A stretch of DNA of 64,000 nucleotides, taken from DASRAP01 sp035277145. Its GTDB lineage: Bacteria > Gemmatimonadota > Gemmatimonadetes > Gemmatimonadales > Gemmatimonadaceae. The stretch is taken from positions 1-64,000 of the forward strand of contig DATELA010000081.1 of NCBI GenBank assembly GCA_035277145.1, read 5' to 3'. The position numbers and the translations under genes were made by a program. Positions 43,846-53,109 of this stretch are shown here, one piece after another. Under the pieces are notes generated by a model. It made no database searches, was not told where the DNA came from, and saw only the letters and a program-made list of their open reading frames with translations. Each line of letters begins with the position of its first letter. The first letter of the stretch is position 1.

Positions 43846-43849
43846 CCGC

Positions 43850-45133
43850 ATGCATTTCCTGCTCCGCGCTCCGTACGCGCTCATCGGCTCCGTCGCCGAA
43901 GCCGCGGTGGCGCTCGCTCCGGCGGGATCGGCCAAGTGGCAGCGCGCGTTGCGTGGGCGTCATGGACTTGAAAAGCGGCTGAGCCAGTTCCAGCGCGACG
44001 ATACACGACCGCTCATCTGGTTCCACGCCCCATCAGTTGGCGAATCGCTGCAGGCGCTTCCCGTTGTCGAGCGGCTGCGCGCACAATCGCAACCACCGCA
44101 GGTAGCCGTGACGTGGTACTCGCCAAGCGCCGAAGCATTCGCGAAACGCTTCGACGTCGATTATCGCGACTACCTCGCGTTCGACACGACACGCGGCGCA
44201 CATCGCGCACTCGATGCGTTGCGGCCAAACGCACTCGTGTATGCGAAGCTCGACGTGTGGCCCGTGCTCACCGCGCGCGCCAGCGCTCGCGGCGTGCCCG
44301 TGGGAATGATCTCGGCAACGCTGAGTGAAGGGTCCCGGCGCCGTGGCGGCGTCGCCCGCATGCTGCTCCGCGATGCGTACGCCCGGCTCGCTCTCGTGGG
44401 CGCCATTACCGCCGACGACGCCGAGCGCTTGGTCGACCTCGGTGTGCGTCGCGACGCAATTCGCGTTACCGGCGATACGCGGTGCGATCAGGTCTGGGAG
44501 CGCGTGCGGGCGACGGACCGGTCCCGTCCTCCGCTGAGCGACCTGGTGTCGGACCGCCCAACGCTCGTAGCCGGATCGACGTGGCCGTCGGACGAAGCGC
44601 ACCTGCTTCCCGCATGGGACTTGGTCCGGCGCGAGATCCCAACTGCGCGCATCATCATCGCGCCGCACGAACCCACGTCCGCGCACACCGATCCGCTTGT
44701 CGCGTGGGCGAAACGCGTTGGCCTTTCCGCAGCGGTGTTGAGCGATCGCAATGCTGCGAGCGCGGACGTCGTCATCGTCGACCGGGTCGGCGTGCTCGCG
44801 GATTTGTATTCGCTCGGACTGATCGCGTTCGTCGGCGGGGGCTTTCATGCCGCCGGGCTGCACTCAGTGCTCGAGCCGGCAGCCGCCGGCGCGGCGGTCG
44901 TTCACGGCCCGGGTTGGCGCGACAGTCCTGACGCCGGTCGCCTCATCGCTGCCGGCGCGGGCGCGGCCGTGGCGGACGGCGCAGAACTTGCCCGAACTCT
45001 GATTGGTTGGTTGCGCGACCCCGCGTCGGCACGCGGCGTCGGGGCGCACGGCACCGCGTTCGTCCAGAGCCACCTCGGCGCGGCCGACCGTGCGCTAAGT
45101 CTCATTTCCGAGCTCCGCGCCCTGAAAGGCTAG
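43850..45133 (+). CDS. waaA: 3-deoxy-D-manno-octulosonic acid (Kdo) transferase
   Basis: Transfers Kdo from CMP-Kdo to lipid A precursors, building LPS inner core. 427 residues, GT-B fold. A short N-terminal hydrophobic anchor (APYALIGSVAEAAVAL) is followed by the family signature WFHAPSVGESLQALPV, with the catalytic Glu in GE, then GSTWPSDEAHLLPAW, and FVGGGFHAAGLHSVLEPAA, all Kdo-transferase landmarks. The presence of this gene says the cell has LPS. A purine/pyrimidine repeat precedes it and the GWxTD gene follows. Confidence 0.95.
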   Translation: MHFLLRAPYALIGSVAEAAVALAPAGSAKWQRALRGRHGLEKRLSQFQRDDTRPLIWFHAPSVGESLQALPVVERLRAQSQPPQVAVTWYSPSAEAFAKRFDVDYRDYLAFDTTRGAHRALDALRPNALVYAKLDVWPVLTARASARGVPVGMISATLSEGSRRRGGVARMLLRDAYARLALVGAITADDAERLVDLGVRRDAIRVTGDTRCDQVWERVRATDRSRPPLSDLVSDRPTLVAGSTWPSDEAHLLPAWDLVRREIPTARIIIAPHEPTSAHTDPLVAWAKRVGLSAAVLSDRNAASADVVIVDRVGVLADLYSLGLIAFVGGGFHAAGLHSVLEPAAAGAAVVHGPGWRDSPDAGRLIAAGAGAAVADGAELARTLIGWLRDPASARGVGAHGTAFVQSHLGAADRALSLISELRALKG

Positions 45134-45200
45134 CCGAAAAACGGGCGTTCCCCCTATGAAATGCCCTTGCCCAAATCGACGGCTGACCCCTTCTTATAGC

Positions 45201-47393
45201 ATGACGCGTCGACTCCTCCCCGCTGTGGTCGCGCTGGTCCTGGCGACCCTCCCCGCCGGTGCCCAAAACGCCCGTGCCCGGGCCACTGCGATTCTCACGG
45301 ACGCAATGGCGACCGCAAAGTCGGGCGATACCGCCGCAGCCATCAGGTTGCTGAAGCGTGCGGTCAGGGAAGATGATTCGTTTTGGGAGACGTTCTACAA
45401 CCTCGGTGTTCTCCAGTCGCGCACGTCGTCGATGGCGATGAAGGACGTCATGCTCCGCATGGACGCCTCGGAGAATCTGAACAAGTCCTTGCAGCGCAAA
45501 GCCGAGAATCCCTGGGCGTACCTGGAACTCGGCAAACTTCGGCTCAAGACCCCGGGACTTCGCATCAACGCGATGACCCTGTTTGAACGCGCGCTGACCG
45601 CCGCCGAACGCTCTGGTGCACCCGACGCCGTCGCGGACGTCACCTTCGAAATCGCGCAGATTTTCGATCGCCGTTTCCAGGCGGTCGCGAACCGGCACCA
45701 GCTCATTGGCAACACACAGGTTCTGAATCCGTACAGCGCGCAATACGATCGCGAGTACGTCGAGCAATTCCTGCGCGAAAGCGCGATGCCGGTGCCTGAA
45801 GCCGGCGAACTCGACGGGCTCCAGGCCGAGGATTGGTACCGCAAAGCGCTCGCCGTCGCGCCAGGGCACGAAGGCGCGATCACGTCATATGCAGCGCTGT
45901 TGTACGCGAATCGGCGGTACGAAGAAATCGTGAAGATCGCGCAGCGCGGCGCAATCGAAACGCCGAGTAGTGCGCGAATCAGGCTTGCGGAAGGACTCGC
46001 ACTGTTGCGCACGCGGCAATCCGCCAAAGCGAGCGAGACGCTCGAAAAAGCGGTGTCACTCATGACCGAGCGTGAACGCAGTGTGGTTGCGTCGCTCGCG
46101 CCGAACCTCAAGACCGCCGACGCGCGCGCGTTCGAAGCACTCGACGCGGCATCGCGCGCGGCATACGAGCGCGCGTACTGGGACCTCGCGGATCCGCTTT
46201 ACCTGACATCGCTCAACGAAACCAGGTTGGCATTCCTCGGTCGCGTGGCGTTCGCCGATTTGTTCTTCACGACGCCTGACCTGTCGGTGCGTGGCGCACT
46301 CACGGACCGCGGCCAGATCGTACTGCGCTACGGCGAGCCGCCCACAATCGCCACCTTCGCGCCCGACGTGACATCGAAGAACGACGGCGCGACGATGGCG
46401 CAGATGACGACGCTGTGGTGGTATCCGGAAATTCTGCTCAAGTTCGTCTTCACGGGACCACCGGCGTTCAGCAATGCGCGATTCGCCGGCGACTTCCAGA
46501 ACTACGCCGAAGACCTGCGCGCTCAGCAACCGGTGCGCTATGACAACCTGATCGACGACCTCAAGGTCGACACGGTTCCGGTGCAGATCGCGCGATTCCG
46601 CGGCAACAATCCGCAGAACACGCGCGTGGAATTCCACGCGGCCGTGCCGGTGCACACACTCGCGAAAGTCGCCGGCATCGAGTCAGTGCCGATCGAGACG
46701 GGGTTGTGGATTCTCGATGCAGCGCGCCGTCCTGAAGTCGACGCGCGCGACACGGTTCGCGTGACAGCGACCACGAACGCGCCGGCCATTCGGTCCTGGA
46801 CTCGTCAATTCCGGCCCGGCGAATACGCGTACCGCGTCGAGGCACTCGAGGCACAGTCGAATCGCGCGGCGCGCGCCGGTGGTGCGTTGTCGATCGGCAG
46901 CTTTGACGCCGGCTCATTCACGATGTCCGACGTGCTGCTCGGCACAGCGCTCAAGAATCCGAACGTTCGCCGGCGCGATGAACTCGACATGACGGTGCTG
47001 CCGGATCACACGCTCGATCCGGGTCAGACGCTTGGTCTTTATTGGGAGTCGTACGGCGCGCAGTCACGTGACGGTGGCGTCGCTGTGCAGGTCGAACTCT
47101 CCGTCACGGTTCTCCAGCTCAACCGCCCGAACATCGCGCACATTCGCGCAATGGGCGCGCTCGCCGACCGGCTCGGCGTGAGTCAGGAAGGCACCAGCCG
47201 CGTGACGATGAAGTGGACGCACATGGCGCCGGCTGTCGTGACCGGCGATGACCGCCAGTATCACGTGATGGAGCTCGATCTCGGCGATGCGCCGCCCGCG
47301 CGCTATCAGCTCGAACTCAAGCTCACCGACTTGGTGAGTGGAAAGACCACGCACACGTCGCACGTGTTCAACATCCGGAGACCGACGAAATGA
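45201..47393 (+). CDS. GWxTD domain exported protein with TPR-like repeats
   Basis: 730-residue exported protein. MTRRLLPAVVALVLATLPAGAQN is a signal peptide; residues ~40-330 form TPR-like helix pairs (AIRLLKRAVREDDSFWETFY; WYRKALAVAPGHEGAITSYA). The GWxTD region here reads YWDLADPLYLTSLNETRLA, a degenerate version of the family motif, followed by TDRGQIVLRYGEPP, the most conserved part of this domain. The rest is beta-rich. GWxTD proteins are typical of FCB-type bacteria and unknown in function. The ATG at 45201 starts the signal peptide; the downstream gene overlaps by 4 bases. Confidence 0.87.
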   Translation: MTRRLLPAVVALVLATLPAGAQNARARATAILTDAMATAKSGDTAAAIRLLKRAVREDDSFWETFYNLGVLQSRTSSMAMKDVMLRMDASENLNKSLQRKAENPWAYLELGKLRLKTPGLRINAMTLFERALTAAERSGAPDAVADVTFEIAQIFDRRFQAVANRHQLIGNTQVLNPYSAQYDREYVEQFLRESAMPVPEAGELDGLQAEDWYRKALAVAPGHEGAITSYAALLYANRRYEEIVKIAQRGAIETPSSARIRLAEGLALLRTRQSAKASETLEKAVSLMTERERSVVASLAPNLKTADARAFEALDAASRAAYERAYWDLADPLYLTSLNETRLAFLGRVAFADLFFTTPDLSVRGALTDRGQIVLRYGEPPTIATFAPDVTSKNDGATMAQMTTLWWYPEILLKFVFTGPPAFSNARFAGDFQNYAEDLRAQQPVRYDNLIDDLKVDTVPVQIARFRGNNPQNTRVEFHAAVPVHTLAKVAGIESVPIETGLWILDAARRPEVDARDTVRVTATTNAPAIRSWTRQFRPGEYAYRVEALEAQSNRAARAGGALSIGSFDAGSFTMSDVLLGTALKNPNVRRRDELDMTVLPDHTLDPGQTLGLYWESYGAQSRDGGVAVQVELSVTVLQLNRPNIAHIRAMGALADRLGVSQEGTSRVTMKWTHMAPAVVTGDDRQYHVMELDLGDAPPARYQLELKLTDLVSGKTTHTSHVFNIRRPTK

Positions 47394-48583
47394 GTCTGAC
47401 TGTGCATCGCGTTGCGCGCCGCGCCATTCTCGCAGCGTCCCTCGCTGTCGTCGCGGTTGCGCCGCAAGCGCTCGCGCAGGGCGATCGCGTGATGGAGACC
47501 GGGCGCACCCCACGCCGGTACATCTACCCGTTCATCGGCGCGGCGGTGGGTGGCCTGGCCAGCCTGGTGTACTTCTGGAGCGGACCGCGCTCACTGCCGG
47601 GTGCCTGCGCGAGCGGAACGTGCGTGGCCGCAATGTCGCTCGGGAGCGGTGCGTTCGTCGGATGGCTGGTTGGGCGCGAACGTGACCAGTTGCACGCGCT
47701 GCGTTATCGCGGTGGCATTGCGCTGTACCCGAACTCGGTCGGCGTCAATCTGACGGGCGACCCAATGCTGCTCACGGTCAACGATTCGATCATCGCGGCA
47801 AGCGGCAACGGCGGTGTACAGCTCGTGGCGAACACACGGTCTGATCCGAAAGTGCTCGCGACGCGCGGCGCCGGTCTGCGCGGCATCAACGACGCAGCCA
47901 TGGTGGCGTCGGCATCGGAGCTCGTGCTGACATCCACCGGCGGCGTGTATCGATTTCCCCTGCTGACAGGCATGGGCGTGCAGGTGCGTGGCGCGCCGGC
48001 CGCGGCTGTCGTTGTGTTGGGAACCGACTACGTGGTGGCGAGCGGCAACCGCGTCGAACGGATTCCACGCTCGGTCACTGAGATGGGCGCGACGTATCGC
48101 GGGGTCACCCTCGGTGATAGCGTCCGCGCACTCGAACTTGATTCGCGCGGCGTGGTCTGGGCGGTGACCGCGAATCAACTCTATTCGCTCAAGACCGACT
48201 TCGATTCACTGAGCGTCGCCGGATCGCTCGCGTTGCCTCGCGGCGCGCAGCGCCTCGCCGTTGAGGGCAACCTGGCGGCGGTAGCACTCGGCGATTCTGG
48301 ACTTCGTTTTGTGAACGTCGCGGACGCCGCGGCACCGGCAACGATTGCCGACTGGCACGGCACGAAGTTCGTGTACGATGTCGCGCTGCTGAAGGGCATC
48401 GCGTACACCGCGTCGGGCATCGACGGCATGGCAAAGGTCTCGCTGCGCAATGGAACGCAGCCAATGCAGGAAGGCCTCGCACGCGAACTCGGCTTCATTG
48501 TCTCGATTGCGGCAGCCAACGACATGCTCTGGGTGCTGGACAGAAGCGGAACAGCGGTTCTGCGGCGACTGCCGCCACCGTAA
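47390..48583 (+). CDS. Hypothetical exported beta-propeller-like protein
   Basis: 397 residues; no confirmed family. A signal peptide (ARRAILAASLAVVAVAPQAL) is followed by a short membrane-like segment (YPFIGAAVGGLASLVYFW) and then repeated ~45-residue beta units such as GDPMLLTVNDSIIAASGNGG and NLAAVALGDSGLRFVNVADA, as in LVIVD/YVTN-type propellers. The start overlaps the GWxTD gene stop (ATGA), so the pair is probably co-expressed. A strong terminator follows 20 bases after the stop. Confidence 0.75.
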   Translation: MSLTVHRVARRAILAASLAVVAVAPQALAQGDRVMETGRTPRRYIYPFIGAAVGGLASLVYFWSGPRSLPGACASGTCVAAMSLGSGAFVGWLVGRERDQLHALRYRGGIALYPNSVGVNLTGDPMLLTVNDSIIAASGNGGVQLVANTRSDPKVLATRGAGLRGINDAAMVASASELVLTSTGGVYRFPLLTGMGVQVRGAPAAAVVVLGTDYVVASGNRVERIPRSVTEMGATYRGVTLGDSVRALELDSRGVVWAVTANQLYSLKTDFDSLSVAGSLALPRGAQRLAVEGNLAAVALGDSGLRFVNVADAAAPATIADWHGTKFVYDVALLKGIAYTASGIDGMAKVSLRNGTQPMQEGLARELGFIVSIAAANDMLWVLDRSGTAVLRRLPPP

Positions 48584-48602
48584 ACAGCGGGAGCGAGCAG
48601 AG

Positions 48603-48643
48603 TGCGAAAGGCGAGGAGCTTGATTCCTCGCCTTTCGCATTTT
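48603..48643 (+). terminator. Rho-independent terminator
   Basis: Stem TGCGAAAGGCGAGGA (48603-48617) pairs exactly with TCCTCGCCTTTCGCA (48625-48639) around a 7-base loop, 15 base pairs, followed by TTTT and C. It serves the propeller-like gene and probably also the convergent CTD gene. Confidence 0.92.
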
Positions 48644-48666
48644 CACACGAGCCGCATCACTCCTCG

Positions 48667-51600
48667 TTAGCGAATCACCACAAACTTGCCCCGGGCAACG
48701 GCACCATTCGCTCCAGCGCCGCGTGCGGTAATCACATAGAGGTATAACCCGGCCGCGAGGTCGCGCCCTTCGCGCGTGCGCAGGTTATAGGGCAGATCGC
48801 CGTGCGGTGAGTTGTCGCCCGCCACCGTGAGATCGCTCGCCGTCCACGACAGCTGCTGCACCATTTGGCCGGAAACCGTGTACACGCGCAGCACGCCTTC
48901 CTTCGGCACGTTCACGAAGAGCACGCGCGATTGCACTGCACCGGATGTTTGCGCGCGATCGAACGCCGACTGCACAACGAATGGATTCGGCACGACATGA
49001 ATCTGGTTCATATCGCGCTTCGTCAGCGGTACCGCGCCAGCGATGGTCGGCGTTGCATTCAACGTCACTTCGCTGTTTTGATCGAACGCGCGTGTGAACT
49101 CAATGACGGAGGTCCATCCTGCCTTGTACGCCGTGTACGCTGTGGCGCCGCGTGACCCTGGTCGAATGGGATTGCACGTCGTGCGCGTCGGCGACGGCGT
49201 GTTCGGACATCGCAAAGCAAACGTCGCGCTGAATACTTCGCGTGATGTGCGAATCGGAAGCTGCTGGATTTCGCCGTTGATGATCGTGTCGCGGACGATG
49301 ACAACCCCCGATGCGCCCGAAACCGTTGCGGTTGAATCCGTGCTAATCCGCTCGACGATCATGAGGTCGTCGCCCGGCATCCACACGTTCGGCGGAATCG
49401 ACACGCGCGTCGTGTCTCCCGCTGTGCCAAGCAAGATCGAGTTGCGCAACAATGAGTCAGCGACGTTTCCGGTGACATGACGCTGCCGCATTGCCACGCG
49501 CACGACCTCATCATTCGATCCGATCACGAGAAATGGCAGCCTGGCAACGATCAGTGGTCGCGGGCCTCCGCCGACGAGCGCGGTGACCGTTGCGTCTGTC
49601 AGCTGCCCAACCGGGCGTGCAGCAAGCGACGCATCAAGCTTCGGCTGCAATAGAAACTTTGGCTCGAGATCAAACGGTGCGGAGGGCCCGAACGCGTCAC
49701 CTGCCCAGGCAAGACGGTACGTACCCCCTCGCCGCGCGTCGCCAATGATCGCACTCAAGCCTGCGTTGAGACGGACTCCGGCTGTATCCGAACTGGGCGA
49801 TCGCACGGTGTCGCTTCCGCCGCGCACGAGCGCCGCGCGGCGCGGCGCCGGTGCGAAGCTCTCAGTCGCAACAGTGGCGGTGAATCCCGGATACCACGAA
49901 GCCCCCTCGTGCAGATCGGTGCTCTGTACGAGACCCGAATCGACTCCGCCGATTGTCGTAAAGTTCGTAGCGCGCGCCCCGTTGCCGAGCGACAGGAAGA
50001 ATGGTTCCCCTCCGCTTGCCGCTTTCGCCACAACGTATCCGGCGGCGTCGATGGTGTCGATGAACAGCTTTGTCGAGCCACTCACGAGTACAGGAACAAC
50101 ACTCAATTCGCGCGATGGATGAATCGATCCATCGGCATTTCGCCGCACACTGTATGTGAAGTCGCGATTGGATATGAACGTGTCCGCCGACGCGACAAAG
50201 TGAAACGAATTCACGGCGCCCGGACTCTGGAGTCGCGGTCCTGCGGGTGAAAATGCGGCGCCGCCGTTTGCGCCGGTTGGAGAGTACGCCGTCGGCGTGG
50301 AGCCGTACGCCCGGTACACGGATTGCCTGACGATGGTGTTCGAACGAATCCCCGTAGCCGTGTCGATGCTCCGCACGATCACGAATCGATTACCAAACCG
50401 CATTCTGTGCAGGCCGTCCACCGCGGCCGATCTCACTACCGCGGTGACCGCGTTCGTCGCAGTGCCCTGGCGCGTCGCCGTATCAACGTGCGCGGCCACG
50501 GTCCCAGCCGGCAACGCAACGGGCGCATACACAAGCACCGTCGTCGGACCGCCAGCCGTGAGCGTGCTCGTCACCGTATCGACGTCGATGAACATCGCGT
50601 CCCACAGCGATCCCATCGTTCGATTCGTCACCACACCGCCGCCGTCGACCGTTTCCGAGATCACCACGCGGATGTCGGAAAGCCCTCGTGTTTGCGAGAC
50701 GAACGAATACAAATACTCGCGCCCAGCGAGTACGTCGTCGCTGACAACGTGAGAGGAAAGTGCGCCCGTGCCATTTGCAGTGAGGACGCGGAATGCTTTC
50801 CATCCAACACCGAGCGTCGCGCCCTCGACGGTTTGGGTCCGCGACGCTGCGGCACTCTCACACGCGCCTGTTGCATCGGTCCACGTGCGCCCGCGATCAC
50901 AACTCTTGAACACCAGAACGCGCGCGAGATTCCGTTGCATGCGTGCGCGTACCGAATCGGTGAGGCCAGGGTTCAAACGCCGTAGTTCAACAGCGGTGGG
51001 ATCGCTCGATTCGAGTTGCGACAGCGCGCGTTCGATGAACGCGTCATTTCCGCGCGACGGCATCCGGAGCTGAATTCTCACGTTTGCCTTTTGCCCGGTG
51101 TCGCGCTTGGCGGCGGCGGTAACGTACACGTCGCTCGCGGTGAACGCGGGCAACTCGATCGGCTGAGCATCGCGGAAGTTGCTGAGATAGGACTCAGTCA
51201 CCGCGCTGACGAGCGCTTTGTAGCTGAGCGTGTCGGTCGGCCGGCCGACGAACCATATGAACTCCGTGGTATCTCCAGCCTTCAGCGCAAACGGACCGAC
51301 TCCGAGGAAGTTGCTCATGTTCCCGGCCAGTGTTGCGCCGAACCCGCCAGCAATGGTATCCGAGAACGCGGCCGCGCAACCGCTGGCACCACAGTTTGGA
51401 ACCATCAGCGTGTCCTGCACCCCGTCATCGTTGTAGTCCCACAACCCGTAGCCAGGAACGCTGCCAGGAACCGATCGAGTATACCGCAGGTTTGCGAGTG
51501 ACTGCGTCCCATCGGTGAATTCGTAGCGGAAGAGATTCCAGATCTGAGCCGCCGACAATTCGGTCACCGCCCGGCCGTCGAGCCACAAATCCTCTTTGCC

Positions 51601-52986
51601 AGAGAACAACCCGAACAGTGAGCGATCGTTTCGGCGCCATGACAACTGTTCCTGCGCTCCAAACCCGCCCTTACGCCAGTGGTTGAACGTGATCGTGTCG
51701 TCGGCTTTCGAATGTCCCGGCGCGAAATACGGCGACGCTGGTTGCGAAAAGAGTTTGTTCCGCAAGTCGCCAATCGGCGACTTCAGCACCATCGTGAGAT
51801 CGAATCCAAAGCCCGTGTTCGCACACGCCTCTTGAACACCGGGGGGAATTCGACGCGGATAAGCAGCGGTGCATCGTCCCGAGAGCCCACCGGGGGCGAG
51901 AACGTGTATGCCGCTCCCTGGCAGATTGTAGACCGCCCGAGTTTGACGGATGTACCCGGGGTCGACACCCATATACAGGGAGTCGTACTCGATCCCCTGC
52001 CCCCACACCTTCGCGCTGCTGTTGATGACAAGCCACCGCACGAATACGCCCTCTCTCAAGGACCGGCGGTCGAACTTGAACACGTCGTAGCGAACCTCGA
52101 TGCCGACGGGGAACCCGCGTTCTGTCGGCCCATCGTTCGGGCCACCACGAGGCGTCACACTCCCATAGCGAGCGAGAATCTCTCGATTGAAGTCCGCAAA
52201 CATGCCGTACGTCGCGAGATCGCCGAGTACGCGCTCACCGGCAACGTCCGACGGGATTTTCCAGTCGTCCCACCGAAACGCTGATGGGTTTTCCCGGAAT
52301 CGTGCGAGCCACACGCTATCAGGTATGCTGCGAATCCCGTCGAACCCGCGGGTTCCCCACGTTTCAGGACAATCACTGGCGGCGCTAAGCACGAAACTCG
52401 GCGGCAGACTCGCGCCGAGCGCACCAGACATGTCGCGGCAACCAGCGCCATCGAGCGCCGTTAATCCTGAAAACATCGAACCGAATTGATCGTCGGCCGG
52501 GCCGATGCGCTCTACGCGTGGTGCGATCGACGTAATTCGCCAAGGCGTTGAATAACCGACGGGCGGCTGCATGTTGGCCACACCGGGCCAGGCGTTGCGA
52601 ATCTTGGCGTACTCGTGCGGCGGCACCCCCCACGCAACGAGGTAGTGAAAGTACGCACCGCCGCCGCACAGCGAGTTGAAGTCGTCTCCGGCGGTCATCG
52701 CGAATGAGCACAATCCGCCCGCGTTGAACTGCGCCCAACGATACGCACCACGGAGCTTCAGACTCGTTCCAGCAAGGTCGCTCACGCCAAAAAGCGAAAA
52801 CCCTTGTTCACGTGACGGCAGCGACACGAGGGTCCCATCGTCGCGCGCTATACTTCGCACCAATGGCGCGCCAGTCGCACTTTGTGCGTCGGCGCCACGC
52901 ACGCGCGCCCCCAGTGCGGCGCACGTGAGAACCGCAGCGCGAACACCGATTCGGAATCGCATGGTGACGAGTCGCATCGGACACAT
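48667..52986 (-). CDS. Large secreted protein with type IX-like C-terminal sorting domain (copy 2)
   Basis: About 1439 residues, paralogous to the 56061-60596 product. A signal peptide (MRFRIGVRAAVLTCAALGAR) precedes a conserved N-terminal core (GYSTPWRITSIAPRVERIGP; GAGCRDMSGALG). A calcium-binding-like DYNDDGVQDTLMVP segment lies mid-protein. RQRHVTGNVADSLLRNSILL is nearly identical in both copies. The last ~110 residues read VVPNPFVVQS ... EGVLRVYTVSGQMVQQLSW ... LAAGLYLYVI ... GKFVVIR, the layout of type IX (Por) C-terminal sorting domains. I chose ATG at 52986 because GAGGG lies 6 bases upstream. Flanked by terminators at both ends, so it is probably expressed alone. Confidence 0.8.
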   Translation of the reverse strand: MCPMRLVTMRFRIGVRAAVLTCAALGARVRGADAQSATGAPLVRSIARDDGTLVSLPSREQGFSLFGVSDLAGTSLKLRGAYRWAQFNAGGLCSFAMTAGDDFNSLCGGGAYFHYLVAWGVPPHEYAKIRNAWPGVANMQPPVGYSTPWRITSIAPRVERIGPADDQFGSMFSGLTALDGAGCRDMSGALGASLPPSFVLSAASDCPETWGTRGFDGIRSIPDSVWLARFRENPSAFRWDDWKIPSDVAGERVLGDLATYGMFADFNREILARYGSVTPRGGPNDGPTERGFPVGIEVRYDVFKFDRRSLREGVFVRWLVINSSAKVWGQGIEYDSLYMGVDPGYIRQTRAVYNLPGSGIHVLAPGGLSGRCTAAYPRRIPPGVQEACANTGFGFDLTMVLKSPIGDLRNKLFSQPASPYFAPGHSKADDTITFNHWRKGGFGAQEQLSWRRNDRSLFGLFSGKEDLWLDGRAVTELSAAQIWNLFRYEFTDGTQSLANLRYTRSVPGSVPGYGLWDYNDDGVQDTLMVPNCGASGCAAAFSDTIAGGFGATLAGNMSNFLGVGPFALKAGDTTEFIWFVGRPTDTLSYKALVSAVTESYLSNFRDAQPIELPAFTASDVYVTAAAKRDTGQKANVRIQLRMPSRGNDAFIERALSQLESSDPTAVELRRLNPGLTDSVRARMQRNLARVLVFKSCDRGRTWTDATGACESAAASRTQTVEGATLGVGWKAFRVLTANGTGALSSHVVSDDVLAGREYLYSFVSQTRGLSDIRVVISETVDGGGVVTNRTMGSLWDAMFIDVDTVTSTLTAGGPTTVLVYAPVALPAGTVAAHVDTATRQGTATNAVTAVVRSAAVDGLHRMRFGNRFVIVRSIDTATGIRSNTIVRQSVYRAYGSTPTAYSPTGANGGAAFSPAGPRLQSPGAVNSFHFVASADTFISNRDFTYSVRRNADGSIHPSRELSVVPVLVSGSTKLFIDTIDAAGYVVAKAASGGEPFFLSLGNGARATNFTTIGGVDSGLVQSTDLHEGASWYPGFTATVATESFAPAPRRAALVRGGSDTVRSPSSDTAGVRLNAGLSAIIGDARRGGTYRLAWAGDAFGPSAPFDLEPKFLLQPKLDASLAARPVGQLTDATVTALVGGGPRPLIVARLPFLVIGSNDEVVRVAMRQRHVTGNVADSLLRNSILLGTAGDTTRVSIPPNVWMPGDDLMIVERISTDSTATVSGASGVVIVRDTIINGEIQQLPIRTSREVFSATFALRCPNTPSPTRTTCNPIRPGSRGATAYTAYKAGWTSVIEFTRAFDQNSEVTLNATPTIAGAVPLTKRDMNQIHVVPNPFVVQSAFDRAQTSGAVQSRVLFVNVPKEGVLRVYTVSGQMVQQLSWTASDLTVAGDNSPHGDLPYNLRTREGRDLAAGLYLYVITARGAGANGAVARGKFVVIR

Positions 52987-53051
52987 GTAATACCCTCGCG
53001 CTGTCACGTCTCGTCACCAGCCACCGGACGCGCGACCGCGCCACAAAAGCA

Positions 53052-53081
53052 AAATGCGAGGAGATCGCTCTCCTCGCATTT
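53052..53081 (-). terminator. Terminator upstream of the second CTD gene
   Basis: AAATGCGAGGAGA (53052-53064), tetraloop TCGC, then TCTCCTCGCATTT (53069-53081), a 13-bp perfect stem. On the minus strand it is followed by GCTTTTG. It ends the TonB-receptor operon after the lipoprotein gene. The stem word GCGAGGA is shared with the terminator at 48603. Confidence 0.88.
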
Positions 53082-53109
53082 CGCCATTCACGCTTCTGTT
53101 CGTTTCTTA

